A DNA stretch of 64,000 nt. Origin: Phyllobacterium brassicacearum. GTDB lineage: Bacteria > Pseudomonadota > Alphaproteobacteria > Rhizobiales > Rhizobiaceae. Positions 27,349 through 35,814 of this stretch are shown here, in pieces (the stretch's first letter is position 1; every line of letters starts with the position of its first letter). The notes beneath the pieces were generated by a model. It saw only the letters and a program-made list of their open reading frames with translations, ran no database searches and had not been told where the DNA came from. The position numbers and the translations under genes were made by a program. The DNA lies in NCBI RefSeq assembly GCF_003010955.1, contig NZ_PGGO01000014.1, forward strand, positions 62,001 to 126,000, written 5' to 3'.

Positions 27349-28674
27349 ATGTCGAAATCGGCATTGGGGACCAATAATATCGACGCGTTCTGGATGCCGT
27401 TCACGGCAAACCGGCAGTTCAAGCAGAACCCCCGTCTCCTCGTCGGCGCCAAGGATATGCATTACAAGTCGCATGATGGCCGCGAGATCCTTGATGGGAC
27501 GGCAGGTCTGTGGTGCTGCAATGCGGGTCATGCACGCCCGAAGATCGTCGAGGCCGTACAGAAGCAGGTCGCTGAACTCGACTATGCCCCTGCCTTCCAG
27601 ATGGGTCATCCAAAAGTTTTCGAACTGGCGGCGCGGCTTGCTGCCATGCTGCCATCACCCATTGACCACGTCTTTTTCACCAATTCCGGTTCGGAGTCGG
27701 TCGATACCGCGCTTAAAATCGCGCTCGCCTATCATCGCGCCAAGGGTAACGGCACCAAAGTCAAGCTGATCGGCCGCGAGCGCGGTTACCACGGCGTCGG
27801 CTTTGGAGGCATTTCGGTCGGGGGGATTTCCGGCAACCGCAAGGCGTTTGGCAATGCTCTGGGCGGGATCGACCATATCCGCCATACGCACGATGTGGCC
27901 CGCAATGCCTTCACCCGCGGCGAACCGGAATATGGTGCGGAGTTCGCAGATGATCTTGAACGGGTCATTGCGCTGCATGATGCCTCCAATATCGCTGCAG
28001 TCATCGTCGAGCCTGTGGCCGGTTCAACCGGGGTTCTCATTCCGCCGAAGGGCTATCTGCAGCGACTGCGCGAGATCTGCACGAAGCACGATATTCTTTT
28101 GATCTTCGATGAAGTCATCACCGGTTTCGGCCGCCTCGGCACACCCTTCGCTGTCGATTATTTCGGCGTCGTCCCCGATCTCGTCACGACGGCCAAGGGC
28201 ATAACCAGCGGCGTCATTCCGATGGGTGCCGTGTTTGCGACGCGGCAGATCTACGAAGCGTTCATGACCGGCCCCGAGCACATGATCGAGTTGTTCCACG
28301 GTTACACTTATTCCGGTCATCCGATCGCCTGCGCCGCCGCCTTGGCAACGCTCGACACCTACGAAGAAGAGGGCCTGATGACTCGCGCCTCCGACCTCTC
28401 GGAGTACTGGGCCGATGCGCTGCATGCGCTGAAAGGCCTGCCCCATGTCATCGATATCCGCAATCTTGGCCTGATAGGCGCCATCGAACTACAACCGATT
28501 GACGGTGCGCCGACCAAGCGCGCATTCCAGGCGTTTCTTGATGCCTATGAGAAGGGTCTGCTTATCCGGACCACTGGTGACATTATCGCATTGTCGCCGC
28601 CACTTATCATCAGCAAGGGTCAGATAGAACACCTGTTCGATACGCTGGCCGATGTTCTGAAGAATCTTGCATAA
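27349..28674 (+). CDS. Class III omega-amino acid aminotransferase (beta-alanine-pyruvate type)
   Basis: PLP enzyme of 441 residues. In this locus it probably removes the amino group of beta-alanine (from uracil) or 3-aminoisobutyrate (from thymine), giving the semialdehyde. The PLP lysine is K283 in TTAKGITSGVIPMG, with the PLP-ring Asp in IFDEVITGFGRLG (D254) and phosphate contacts in TNSGSESVDTALK. The start at 27349 has AGGAGG nine bases upstream. It is the first gene of a run that continues with the amidohydrolase and dihydropyrimidinase genes, 11 and 59 bases apart. The RutR box lies in its promoter. Confidence 0.9.
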   Translation: MSKSALGTNNIDAFWMPFTANRQFKQNPRLLVGAKDMHYKSHDGREILDGTAGLWCCNAGHARPKIVEAVQKQVAELDYAPAFQMGHPKVFELAARLAAMLPSPIDHVFFTNSGSESVDTALKIALAYHRAKGNGTKVKLIGRERGYHGVGFGGISVGGISGNRKAFGNALGGIDHIRHTHDVARNAFTRGEPEYGAEFADDLERVIALHDASNIAAVIVEPVAGSTGVLIPPKGYLQRLREICTKHDILLIFDEVITGFGRLGTPFAVDYFGVVPDLVTTAKGITSGVIPMGAVFATRQIYEAFMTGPEHMIELFHGYTYSGHPIACAAALATLDTYEEEGLMTRASDLSEYWADALHALKGLPHVIDIRNLGLIGAIELQPIDGAPTKRAFQAFLDAYEKGLLIRTTGDIIALSPPLIISKGQIEHLFDTLADVLKNLA

Positions 28675-28685
28675 GAGGTATGGCC

Positions 28686-29933
28686 ATGACGCTCACGGGA
28701 AATCTCAGGATTAACGGCGACCGTCTCTGGGACAGCCTGATGGAAATGGCGAAGATCGGACCGGGCCTGCGCGGCGGCAACAACCGGCAGACGCTGACCG
28801 ACGAGGATGGCGAAGGCCGGCGTCTTTTCCAGTCCTGGTGTGAAAAGGCAGGCCTTTCCATGGGCGTCGACACGATGGGCAACATGTTCTTCACCCGTCC
28901 GGGGGCGGATCCTGACGCATTGCCGGTTTATGTGGGCAGTCATCTCGATACACAGCCGACCGGCGGCAAGTTTGACGGCGTCCTTGGCGTTCTCGGTGGG
29001 CTGGAACTGGTCCGCACGCTTGATGATCTCAACATCGAGACCAAACATCCGATTGTCGTGGTCAACTGGACCAATGAAGAAGGGACTCGCTTTGCCCCGG
29101 CCATGCTGGCGTCCGGCGTCTTTGCCGGCATCCATGACCAGGATTGGGCCTACAATCGCGAAGACGCCAAAGGCAAGAAGTTCGGCGACGAACTGGAACG
29201 CATTGGCTGGAAGGGCGAAGAAGAGGTCGGCGCACGCAAGATGCATGCGCTGTTTGAACTGCACATTGAGCAGGGTCCCATCCTCGAAGCGGAGGGCAAG
29301 GACATTGGCGTTGTCACCCACGGACAGGGCCTGTGGTGGCTGCAGATCACGCTGACCGGCAAGGAGAGCCATACCGGCTCGACGCCGATGCCCATGCGCA
29401 AGAATGCCGGGCTCGGCATGGCGCGCATCACTGAGCTCGTCCACACCGTCGCCATGGCCAACCAGCCGGGCGCCGTTGGAGCGATTGGTCATGTGGATGT
29501 CTATCCGAACTCGCGCAATGTCATCCCGGGCAGGGTGGTTTTCACCGTCGATATCCGCTCGCCTGACCTCTCGACGCTCAGCGCGATGAAGGCGGAGATC
29601 GAGGATAAGGCACCGAAGATCGCCAAGGAGCTCGGTCTGGAAATTCTGATCGAAGAGGCGGGCCATTTCGATCCGGTAACTTTCGATGAGGGCTGCGTGA
29701 CTGCGGTACGCAACGCGGCGGAGCGGCTTGGTTACACCCACCGCAACATTGTCTCCGGCGCAGGGCACGATGCGTGCTGGATCAATCGTGTCGCTCCGAC
29801 GTCGATGGTGATGTGCCCGTGCGTCGATGGACTCAGCCACAACGAGGATGAGGATATCTCAAAGGAATGGGCCGCTGCCGGTGCAGACGTGCTTTTGCAT
29901 GCAGTTCTGGAGACCGCGGAGATCCATACCTGA
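28686..29933 (+). CDS. M20-family Zn amidohydrolase (beta-ureidopropionase / N-carbamoyl amino acid hydrolase)
   Basis: Cytoplasmic metallo-amidohydrolase of 415 residues of the allantoate amidohydrolase/N-carbamoyl-L-amino acid hydrolase group. It likely hydrolyses N-carbamoyl-beta-alanine to beta-alanine, CO2 and ammonia, the third step of pyrimidine degradation. Metal ligands are visible in GSHLDTQPTGGKFDGVLG, NEEGTRFAP and ELHIEQGPILEAEG, and the final His in GAGHDACWI. The ATG at 28686 is preferred since AAGAGG ends seven bases before it, while the ATG at 28680 is too close. The flanking genes set the substrate assignment. Confidence 0.9.
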   Translation: MTLTGNLRINGDRLWDSLMEMAKIGPGLRGGNNRQTLTDEDGEGRRLFQSWCEKAGLSMGVDTMGNMFFTRPGADPDALPVYVGSHLDTQPTGGKFDGVLGVLGGLELVRTLDDLNIETKHPIVVVNWTNEEGTRFAPAMLASGVFAGIHDQDWAYNREDAKGKKFGDELERIGWKGEEEVGARKMHALFELHIEQGPILEAEGKDIGVVTHGQGLWWLQITLTGKESHTGSTPMPMRKNAGLGMARITELVHTVAMANQPGAVGAIGHVDVYPNSRNVIPGRVVFTVDIRSPDLSTLSAMKAEIEDKAPKIAKELGLEILIEEAGHFDPVTFDEGCVTAVRNAAERLGYTHRNIVSGAGHDACWINRVAPTSMVMCPCVDGLSHNEDEDISKEWAAAGADVLLHAVLETAEIHT

Positions 29934-29992
29934 GCGGCTAACCCAATATTCGGCAACATGTTCGGCAAAAGACCAAAAAGGGGAACGGACAC

Positions 29993-31447
29993 ATGGCTAC
30001 GAAAGTAATCAAGGGCGGCACCATTATTGCTGCCGACCGCACGTACAAGGCGGATGTGCTGATCGACGGCGAAACGATCGCAACGATCGGCCCTGATCTT
30101 TCCGGCGATGAGACAATTGATGCAACGGGCTGCTTCCTGATGCCGGGCGGCATCGATCCGCATACCCATCTCGAAATGCCCTTCATGGGCACGCATTCTT
30201 CCGACGATTTCGATACGGGTACCGCCGCAGCCTTGGCCGGCGGGACGACCATGGTTGTTGATTTTGTCTTGCCGGGACAAGAGGGGCTGCTCGTTGCGCT
30301 GCAGGACTGGTTCCAGAAGGCGGGCAAGGCGCGCACCGATTATTCCTTCCATATGGCGATCACCAGCTGGAACAAGCAGGTTTTCGATGAGATGCCGAAG
30401 GTGGTGGAGCGCGGTATCAACACATTCAAGCATTTCATGGCCTATAAGGGCGCGCTGATGGTCGACGATGACGAGATGTTTGCGTCGTTCATGCGCTGTG
30501 CGGAGATCGGCGCCATGCCGCTGGTCCATGCGGAAAATGGAGACGTGGTTGCGCATCTCCAGCAGAAACTGCTGGCAGAAGGCAATACCGGCCCGGAGGC
30601 CCATGGTTATTCGCGCCCGCCGGAAGTCGAGGGCGAGGCAGCCAATCGCGCCATCATGATCGCCGACCAAGCCGGCGTCCCACTCTATGTCGTGCATGTC
30701 TCTTGTGAGCAGGCGCATGAAGCCATTCGTCGTGCAAGGGCAAAGGGCATGCGCGTCTATGGCGAACCCCTCGTGCAGCACCTGACGCTCGATGAGAGCG
30801 AATACAAGAACGAGGACTGGGACTACGCCGCGCGACGCGTCATGTCGCCTCCCTTCCGTGACAAGGTCCACCAGGACGGTCTGTGGGCCGGCCTCGCTTC
30901 GGGCAGTCTGCAGGTCGTCGCCACTGATCATTGCGCATTCACCACCGAGCAGAAGCGCTTTGGCGTTGGAGACTTCACCAAGATCCCCAACGGCACAGGC
31001 GGGCTTGAGGACCGCTTACCGGTACTCTGGACCAAGGGTGTCCGCACCGGCCGCCTGACGCCGAACGAATTCGTGGCTGTGACATCCACCAATATTGCTC
31101 GCATCCTCAATATGTATCCGAAGAAGGGTGCGATCCTGCCGGGTTCCGATGCGGATATTGTCATCTGGGATCCAAACGCCTCAAAAGTCATTTCGGCAAA
31201 GACCCAGAAATCGGCAATCGACTACAATGTCTTTGAAGGCATCGAAGTAACGGGTCTGCCACGCATGACGCTGTCGCGCGGCCAGATCGCCTTCAAGGAT
31301 GGCGAAGTGCTGGCGCCGACCGGCAGTGGCCGCTTTGTCGAGCGCGAAGCCAACGCGCCGGCAAATCGTGCACTTTCCACTTGGAAGGAATTGACGGCAC
31401 CGCGTAGAGTGGAACGCGATCCGAAGAATATTCCGGCAGGCGTCTGA
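29993..31447 (+). CDS. hydA: Dihydropyrimidinase
   Basis: Binuclear zinc amidohydrolase that opens dihydrouracil or dihydrothymine to the N-carbamoyl-beta-amino acid, the second step of the pathway. The 484 residues hold the HxH pair H57/H59 in DPHTHLEMPF, the carboxylated-lysine motif HFMAYKG (K152), LVHAENGD, VHVSCEQAHEAI and the catalytic Asp in ATDHCAF. Length and motifs match dihydropyrimidinase/D-hydantoinase, and the surrounding preTA and ureidopropionase genes settle the role. Its stop overlaps the ATG of the ABC ATPase by one base. Confidence 0.95.
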   Translation: MATKVIKGGTIIAADRTYKADVLIDGETIATIGPDLSGDETIDATGCFLMPGGIDPHTHLEMPFMGTHSSDDFDTGTAAALAGGTTMVVDFVLPGQEGLLVALQDWFQKAGKARTDYSFHMAITSWNKQVFDEMPKVVERGINTFKHFMAYKGALMVDDDEMFASFMRCAEIGAMPLVHAENGDVVAHLQQKLLAEGNTGPEAHGYSRPPEVEGEAANRAIMIADQAGVPLYVVHVSCEQAHEAIRRARAKGMRVYGEPLVQHLTLDESEYKNEDWDYAARRVMSPPFRDKVHQDGLWAGLASGSLQVVATDHCAFTTEQKRFGVGDFTKIPNGTGGLEDRLPVLWTKGVRTGRLTPNEFVAVTSTNIARILNMYPKKGAILPGSDADIVIWDPNASKVISAKTQKSAIDYNVFEGIEVTGLPRMTLSRGQIAFKDGEVLAPTGSGRFVEREANAPANRALSTWKELTAPRRVERDPKNIPAGV

Positions 31448-32286
31448 TGACAGTCGTCGCGCTCCGACCCAAGGCGAAGACGATGGCAGATGCGGCGCCG
31501 AAGAATGTGATTGACGTCAACGAACTGTCCTTGGTCTTCCAGACCAATGATGGTCCGGTGAACGCGCTGTCCAACATCAATCTTGCAGTGGGTGGCGGCG
31601 AGTTCGTCTCCTTTATCGGCCCGTCCGGCTGCGGCAAGACCACACTGTTGCGCGTTATCGCCGATCTCGAGCAGCCAACATCCGGCTCGATCTCCGTCAA
31701 CGGCATGACGCCGTCCGAGGCACGGCAGAAGCGCGCCTACGGCTATGTGTTCCAGGCGGCGGCGCTTTACCCGTGGCGTACGATTGCCGGCAACATTTCC
31801 CTGCCGCTGGAAGTGATGGGCATTCCCAAAGCGGAGCGGAAGGATCGTATCGCCAGGAATCTGGAGCTGGTCAATCTTTCAGGCTTTGAGAAGAAGTTTC
31901 CATGGCAATTGTCCGGCGGCATGCAGCAACGCGCCTCCATCGCCCGCGCGCTTTCGTTCGATCCCCACCTGCTGTTGATGGATGAGCCCTTTGGTGCGCT
32001 CGATGAGATCGTCCGCGATCATCTCAACGAAGAGCTGTTGAAACTGTGGGCGAAGACGCAGAAGACCGTGGTCTTCGTCACCCATTCCATTCCGGAGGCA
32101 GTATTCCTTTCAACGAAGATCGTGGTGATGAGCCCGCGGCCCGGCCGCATTCATGAGATCATCGACTGCGATCTCGGACCGGAACGTACGCTCGATATTC
32201 GTGAGACCCCGAAATTCCTCGAAATTGCCCATCGCGTCCGCGAGGGCCTGCGCCATGGCCATTCCTATGACGCAGCGCATCTGTGA
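31447..32286 (+). CDS. NitT/TauT-type ABC importer ATPase of the pyrimidine locus
   Basis: Cytoplasmic ATP-binding subunit of 279 residues. Walker A is GPSGCGKTT, the signature is LSGGMQQRASIARAL, Walker B is LLLMDEPFGALDE, and the switch His is in FVTHSIPEA. This sequence type belongs to the nitrate/taurine/thiamine-precursor group. The partners are the two permeases at 32761 and 33633 and the binding protein at 34759. The operon context suggests import of a pyrimidine, a dihydropyrimidine or an N-carbamoyl compound; relatives also carry thiamine precursors. Confidence 0.9.
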   Translation: MTVVALRPKAKTMADAAPKNVIDVNELSLVFQTNDGPVNALSNINLAVGGGEFVSFIGPSGCGKTTLLRVIADLEQPTSGSISVNGMTPSEARQKRAYGYVFQAAALYPWRTIAGNISLPLEVMGIPKAERKDRIARNLELVNLSGFEKKFPWQLSGGMQQRASIARALSFDPHLLLMDEPFGALDEIVRDHLNEELLKLWAKTQKTVVFVTHSIPEAVFLSTKIVVMSPRPGRIHEIIDCDLGPERTLDIRETPKFLEIAHRVREGLRHGHSYDAAHL

Positions 32287-32302
32287 CATCGGCAGGAGAA
32301 GC

Positions 32303-32764
32303 ATGATGATCATTCGTGCGGCCAAGCTGCGGGACATGTTGGAATGCGCGGAGATCGTCAATGACTGGATCGATGCGACGAAATGGATGCCACGTATTCA
32401 CCCTCGAGATGTGGTTACCGATCATTACCGTGATACCGTATTTACGAGGCTGGAGGTTTTCGTCGCCGAGCGCGGTGAATGTATTGCCGGGATGGTTGCG
32501 CTGTCGCCCGACAATATGGTCAGCGCTCTGTATGTTCATCCCGACCATCGCGGCAAGGGCATTGGCAAAGCCTTGCTCGATCATGCGAAGCGCGAGGCGA
32601 CCGGCTCGATCGAGCTTTGGACCTTCGTTGCCAATCGCGGTGCACAGGCATTCTACCTGCGAGAGGGTTTCATCGAAATCCGGCGGTCGGACGGCGACAA
32701 TGAAGAGAAACTGCCGGACATTCTGTACCGCTGGGAGCGGGACGATAGAGGGATGAAGCCATGA
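32303..32764 (+). CDS. GNAT-family N-acetyltransferase inside the ABC operon
   Basis: Acetyl-CoA-dependent transferase of 153 residues. The acetyl-CoA loop is visible as VHPDHRGKGIGKALLDHAK (motif A, R/Q-x-x-G-x-G/A), followed by the FYLREGFIEI segment of motif B. The start is the ATG at 32303 (or 32306) with AGGAG just upstream; the longer frame from 32153 is a shadow of the ATPase gene. Its stop overlaps the next permease start (ATGA at 32761). The substrate is unknown. Its place between ATPase and permease suggests an amine produced or imported by the pathway. Confidence 0.85.
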   Translation: MMIIRAAKLRDMLECAEIVNDWIDATKWMPRIHPRDVVTDHYRDTVFTRLEVFVAERGECIAGMVALSPDNMVSALYVHPDHRGKGIGKALLDHAKREATGSIELWTFVANRGAQAFYLREGFIEIRRSDGDNEEKLPDILYRWERDDRGMKP

Positions 32765-33636
32765 ACTTCATCCGCAACAGCGTCGTTCCGGTCGGTACTG
32801 TTCTGCTCGTCATTCTCGTACTGTGGTACGCGTTTGCCGTCATTCTGAATGCTCCGTTCGAGCGGGATCAGGCAGCGCGGGCAGGGACGACGATATCGAC
32901 CAGTCAGCTGATCACCAACACGATGAAACAGGAGCGTCCGGTCCTTCCGGCGCCGCACCAAGTGGCGGAAGAAATCCGCAAGACCGTCTTCGACATCAGT
33001 CCGACATCGAAGCGCAGCCTTGTCTATCACGGTTGGGTGACGCTTTCTTCAACCCTGCTCGGATTTGCTCTCGGTACGCTGCTCGGCATTCTGTTGGCGA
33101 TTGCCATTGTTCATTCGCGTACTCTGGACAAGAGCCTGATGCCTTGGATCATCACGTCGCAAACCGTGCCGATCCTTGCCATCGCACCGATGATCATCGT
33201 CGTGCTGAACGCCGTCAACATCACCGGCTTGCTGCCAAAAGCGATGATCTCGACATACCTGTCGTTCTTCCCTGTCGCAGTCGGCATGGTAAAGGGTCTG
33301 CGCTCGCCGGAGATCATGCACCTCGACCTAATGCGGACCTACAATGCTTCCAAGGCGCAGGTGTTCTGGAAATTGCGCTGGCCGGCGTCGATGCCCTATT
33401 TATTCACGTCGATGAAGATCGCGGTGGCAATCAGCCTTGTCGGCGCCATTGTTGGTGAGTTGCCGACGGGTGCTGTGGCGGGCATTGGAGCGCGCCTCCT
33501 GGCTGGTTCCTATTATGGCCAGACCGTACAGATCTGGGCAGCGCTGATTGCGGCGGCGTTGATGGCGGCGGTGCTTGTCAGCCTGATCGGGCTGATCGCG
33601 AATTTGGTCAACCGGCGCATGGGGGTGCGGACATGA
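32761..33636 (+). CDS. ABC importer permease 1 of the pyrimidine locus
   Basis: Inner-membrane permease of 291 residues with the binding-protein-dependent transport fold: about six membrane segments, an N-terminal TM at 8-27, then a periplasmic stretch of about 60 residues before the core. The ATPase-contacting EAA-type loop is recognisable near MRTYNASKAQVFWKLRWPAS. It pairs with the next gene, with which it overlaps (ATGA at 33633). Confidence 0.88.
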   Translation: MNFIRNSVVPVGTVLLVILVLWYAFAVILNAPFERDQAARAGTTISTSQLITNTMKQERPVLPAPHQVAEEIRKTVFDISPTSKRSLVYHGWVTLSSTLLGFALGTLLGILLAIAIVHSRTLDKSLMPWIITSQTVPILAIAPMIIVVLNAVNITGLLPKAMISTYLSFFPVAVGMVKGLRSPEIMHLDLMRTYNASKAQVFWKLRWPASMPYLFTSMKIAVAISLVGAIVGELPTGAVAGIGARLLAGSYYGQTVQIWAALIAAALMAAVLVSLIGLIANLVNRRMGVRT

Positions 33637-34733
33637 GGCGCTCGCCACTCGCCGTTGTCGCCTTCGCACTGGCAGCCGCCTCGCTTGTGCTGCCAACCGG
33701 TGCGGATGGCCCCGGTTTCCTTTTCTTTTCTGCTCCCGCGATAGTGTTCGCGGCAGCCGCTGTAGCATTGTTCGTACCACCTTCAAGAGCCTCTTTGATC
33801 GCTTTGCTCATCCTGGTTCATGTCGCTGCCTTCTGCCTGATCGGACTGCTGGGCGCTTTTGCGACAAGTGGCCCGGCCATCGGCTACTGGTGCTCGGTGA
33901 TCGGAGCGTGGCTGCTGGCCTGGCTCGCCGTGCAACGACTTGCGGCCTTGCGCTTTAAGTCGCCTAATATGCAGCGGCTCTCCAATCTCGCTTTGCCCGT
34001 GCTGTTTGGTGCATGGCTGCTCATTCTCTGGGAGATCATTGTCCGCGGTTTTGGCGTGCCAACAATCCTGTTGCCGCCACCCTCGATGATCGCTGCGCGC
34101 ATCGCCGCGTCTATACCAACGCTCTGGGCTGATTTCCAGCAGACCTTCCTCAAGGCGGCCATTGCCGGCTATGCCATCGGTTGCGGTTCCGGCTTCATCG
34201 CAGCCATCGTCGTCGACCGCGTGCCGTTCCTGCGCAAGGGCCTGCTGCCGATAGGAAACCTCGTCGCCGCGCTGCCTGTTGTCGGCATCGCACCGATCAT
34301 GGTCATGTGGTTCGGCTCTTATTGGGAATCGAAAGCTGCCGTTGTCGTCATCATGACCTTTTTCCCCATGCTGGTGAACACGGTGGCGGGGCTTGCCGCG
34401 TCGGGCGCCATGGAGCGCGACCTGATGCGCACCTATGGTTCAACCTATATCCAGACGCTGCTGAAGCTTCGGCTGCCCGCAGCGATGCCCTTCATCTTCA
34501 ATGCACTGAAGATCAACTCAACCCTGGCGCTCATCGGGGCGATTGTCGCCGAGTTCTTCGGCTCACCCATCGTCGGTATGGGGTTTCGCATATCGATGGA
34601 GGTCGGACGCATGAATGTCGACATGGTCTGGGCCGAAATCTTCGTCGCGGCGCTGGCCGGGTCCCTGTCCTACGGGCTGATTACTCTCATTGAGAGGGCG
34701 GTCACCTTCTGGCATCCTTCCTACCGAACATAA
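33633..34733 (+). CDS. ABC importer permease 2 with extra N-terminal membrane segments
   Basis: Permease of 366 residues. The C-terminal 250 residues are the normal binding-protein-dependent permease core, with an EAA-like loop MRTYGSTYIQTLLKLRLPAA. About 110 residues at the N-terminus add four hydrophobic segments (for example VVAFALAAASLVLPTGA and LIALLILVHVAAFCLIGLLG) that permease 1 lacks. Several thiamine-precursor and riboflavin-type permeases have comparable extensions. The start overlaps the preceding stop. Confidence 0.88.
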   Translation: MRRSPLAVVAFALAAASLVLPTGADGPGFLFFSAPAIVFAAAAVALFVPPSRASLIALLILVHVAAFCLIGLLGAFATSGPAIGYWCSVIGAWLLAWLAVQRLAALRFKSPNMQRLSNLALPVLFGAWLLILWEIIVRGFGVPTILLPPPSMIAARIAASIPTLWADFQQTFLKAAIAGYAIGCGSGFIAAIVVDRVPFLRKGLLPIGNLVAALPVVGIAPIMVMWFGSYWESKAAVVVIMTFFPMLVNTVAGLAASGAMERDLMRTYGSTYIQTLLKLRLPAAMPFIFNALKINSTLALIGAIVAEFFGSPIVGMGFRISMEVGRMNVDMVWAEIFVAALAGSLSYGLITLIERAVTFWHPSYRT

Positions 34734-34758
34734 AAAAGAACAGAGGAGAACTAAAAAC

Positions 34759-35745
34759 ATGAAGAAGACCATTGCACTCACTCTTGCCGCCGCAGCCACC
34801 CTCATGGCGGGTTCTGCCCTGGCCGCTGACAAGTTGGTGCTGCAGCTCAAATGGGTCACGCAGGGCCAGTTTGCTGGCTACTACGTGGCCAAGGATAAAG
34901 GTTTCTACGAAGAAGCGGGCCTTGATGTTGAGATCAAGCCGGGTGGCCCTGATGTCGCCCCGCCGCAAGTCATCGCCGGTGGCGGAGCTGATGTGGTGAT
35001 CGACTGGATGCCGTCAGCGCTAGCAACACGCGAGAAGGGCCTCCCTCTGGTCAATATCGCCCAGCCCTTCAAGCGTTCCGGGATGATGCTGACCTGCCGC
35101 AAGGAAACCGGCATTGCCAAGCCGGAGGACTTCAAAGGCAAGACGCTTGGCGTCTGGTTCGGCGGCAATGAATATCCGTTCCTGTCCTGGATGAACCATC
35201 TTGGCCTCAAGACCGATGGTGGGCCGAATGGCGTGACGGTGCTCAAGCAGGGTTTCAACGTCGATCCGCTGATCCAGAAACAGGCCGACTGCATCTCGAC
35301 GATGACCTACAATGAATATTGGCAGGTGATCGATGCGGGCATCCCCGAGGATCAACTGGTGACGTTCAAGTATGAAGACGAGGGTGTCGCGACCCTGGAA
35401 GACGGGCTCTATGTGCTTCAGAAGAGCCTCGACGATCCAAAGATGGTCGACAAGCTTGCCCGTTTCGTGAAGGCTTCGATGAAGGGCTGGGATTACACCC
35501 GTGCCAATCCGGACGAAGCAGCGACCATCGTGCTTGATAACGACGCCAGCGGGGCGCAGACCGAAAAGCACCAGAAGCGTATGGTCGGCGAAATCAACAA
35601 GTTGACGGAAGGCTCAACCGGTGTTCTGGACGTCGCGGCAGCAGATCGAACGGTGGAAACGCTGCTCGGCGGCGGTTCGGATCCCGTCATCACCAAGAAG
35701 CCGGAAGGTGCGTGGACGACCAAGATCACCGACGCGGCGAAATAA
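34759..35745 (+). CDS. NMT1/THI5-like ABC substrate-binding protein
   Basis: Periplasmic solute-binding protein of 328 residues. It has a clear Sec signal peptide (MKKTIALTLAAAATLMAGSA, cleavage near ALA-AD). The mature protein opens LVLQLKWVTQGQFAGYYVAKD, which is the NMT1/THI5 hallmark of proteins that bind pyrimidine-like ligands such as formylaminopyrimidines. GAGGAG precedes the ATG. The gene ends the pyrimidine transport run and is followed by a perfect-stem terminator. The ligand is probably pyrimidine-derived; that rests on family and context. Confidence 0.9.
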   Translation: MKKTIALTLAAAATLMAGSALAADKLVLQLKWVTQGQFAGYYVAKDKGFYEEAGLDVEIKPGGPDVAPPQVIAGGGADVVIDWMPSALATREKGLPLVNIAQPFKRSGMMLTCRKETGIAKPEDFKGKTLGVWFGGNEYPFLSWMNHLGLKTDGGPNGVTVLKQGFNVDPLIQKQADCISTMTYNEYWQVIDAGIPEDQLVTFKYEDEGVATLEDGLYVLQKSLDDPKMVDKLARFVKASMKGWDYTRANPDEAATIVLDNDASGAQTEKHQKRMVGEINKLTEGSTGVLDVAAADRTVETLLGGGSDPVITKKPEGAWTTKITDAAK

Positions 35746-35760
35746 GTCGGTCTCTATAAG

Positions 35761-35792
35761 AGAAAGGCGGGGGTTCGAACCCCCGCCTTTCT
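35761..35792. terminator. Perfect-palindrome terminator between convergent operons
   Basis: A 32-bp perfect palindrome (AGAAAGGCGGGGGTTC and its complement) with a UCGA or UUCG loop, followed by TTCATTTT on the plus strand and TTTCTCTTATAG on the minus strand. It fits a bidirectional terminator for the ABC operon and ilvD. Confidence 0.85.
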
Positions 35793-35814
35793 TCATTTTA
35801 CTAAAGCTGCGAGC

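Noticed and set aside
28620-29840. 406-codon minus-strand frame opposite the M20 hydrolase gene
   Set aside because: Shadow frame; the plus strand encodes a complete metal-site set.
32153-32302. Longer start for the GNAT gene
   Set aside because: The extra 50 residues are an out-of-frame reading of the ABC ATPase gene, and AGGAG precedes the ATG at 32303.
35761-35792. GGGGGTTCGAACCCCC looks like a tRNA T-arm
   Set aside because: No acceptor, D-arm or anticodon arm lies upstream (that sequence is the end of the ABC binding-protein gene), and the whole 32 bp form one palindrome with T-rich flanks, so it is a terminator.
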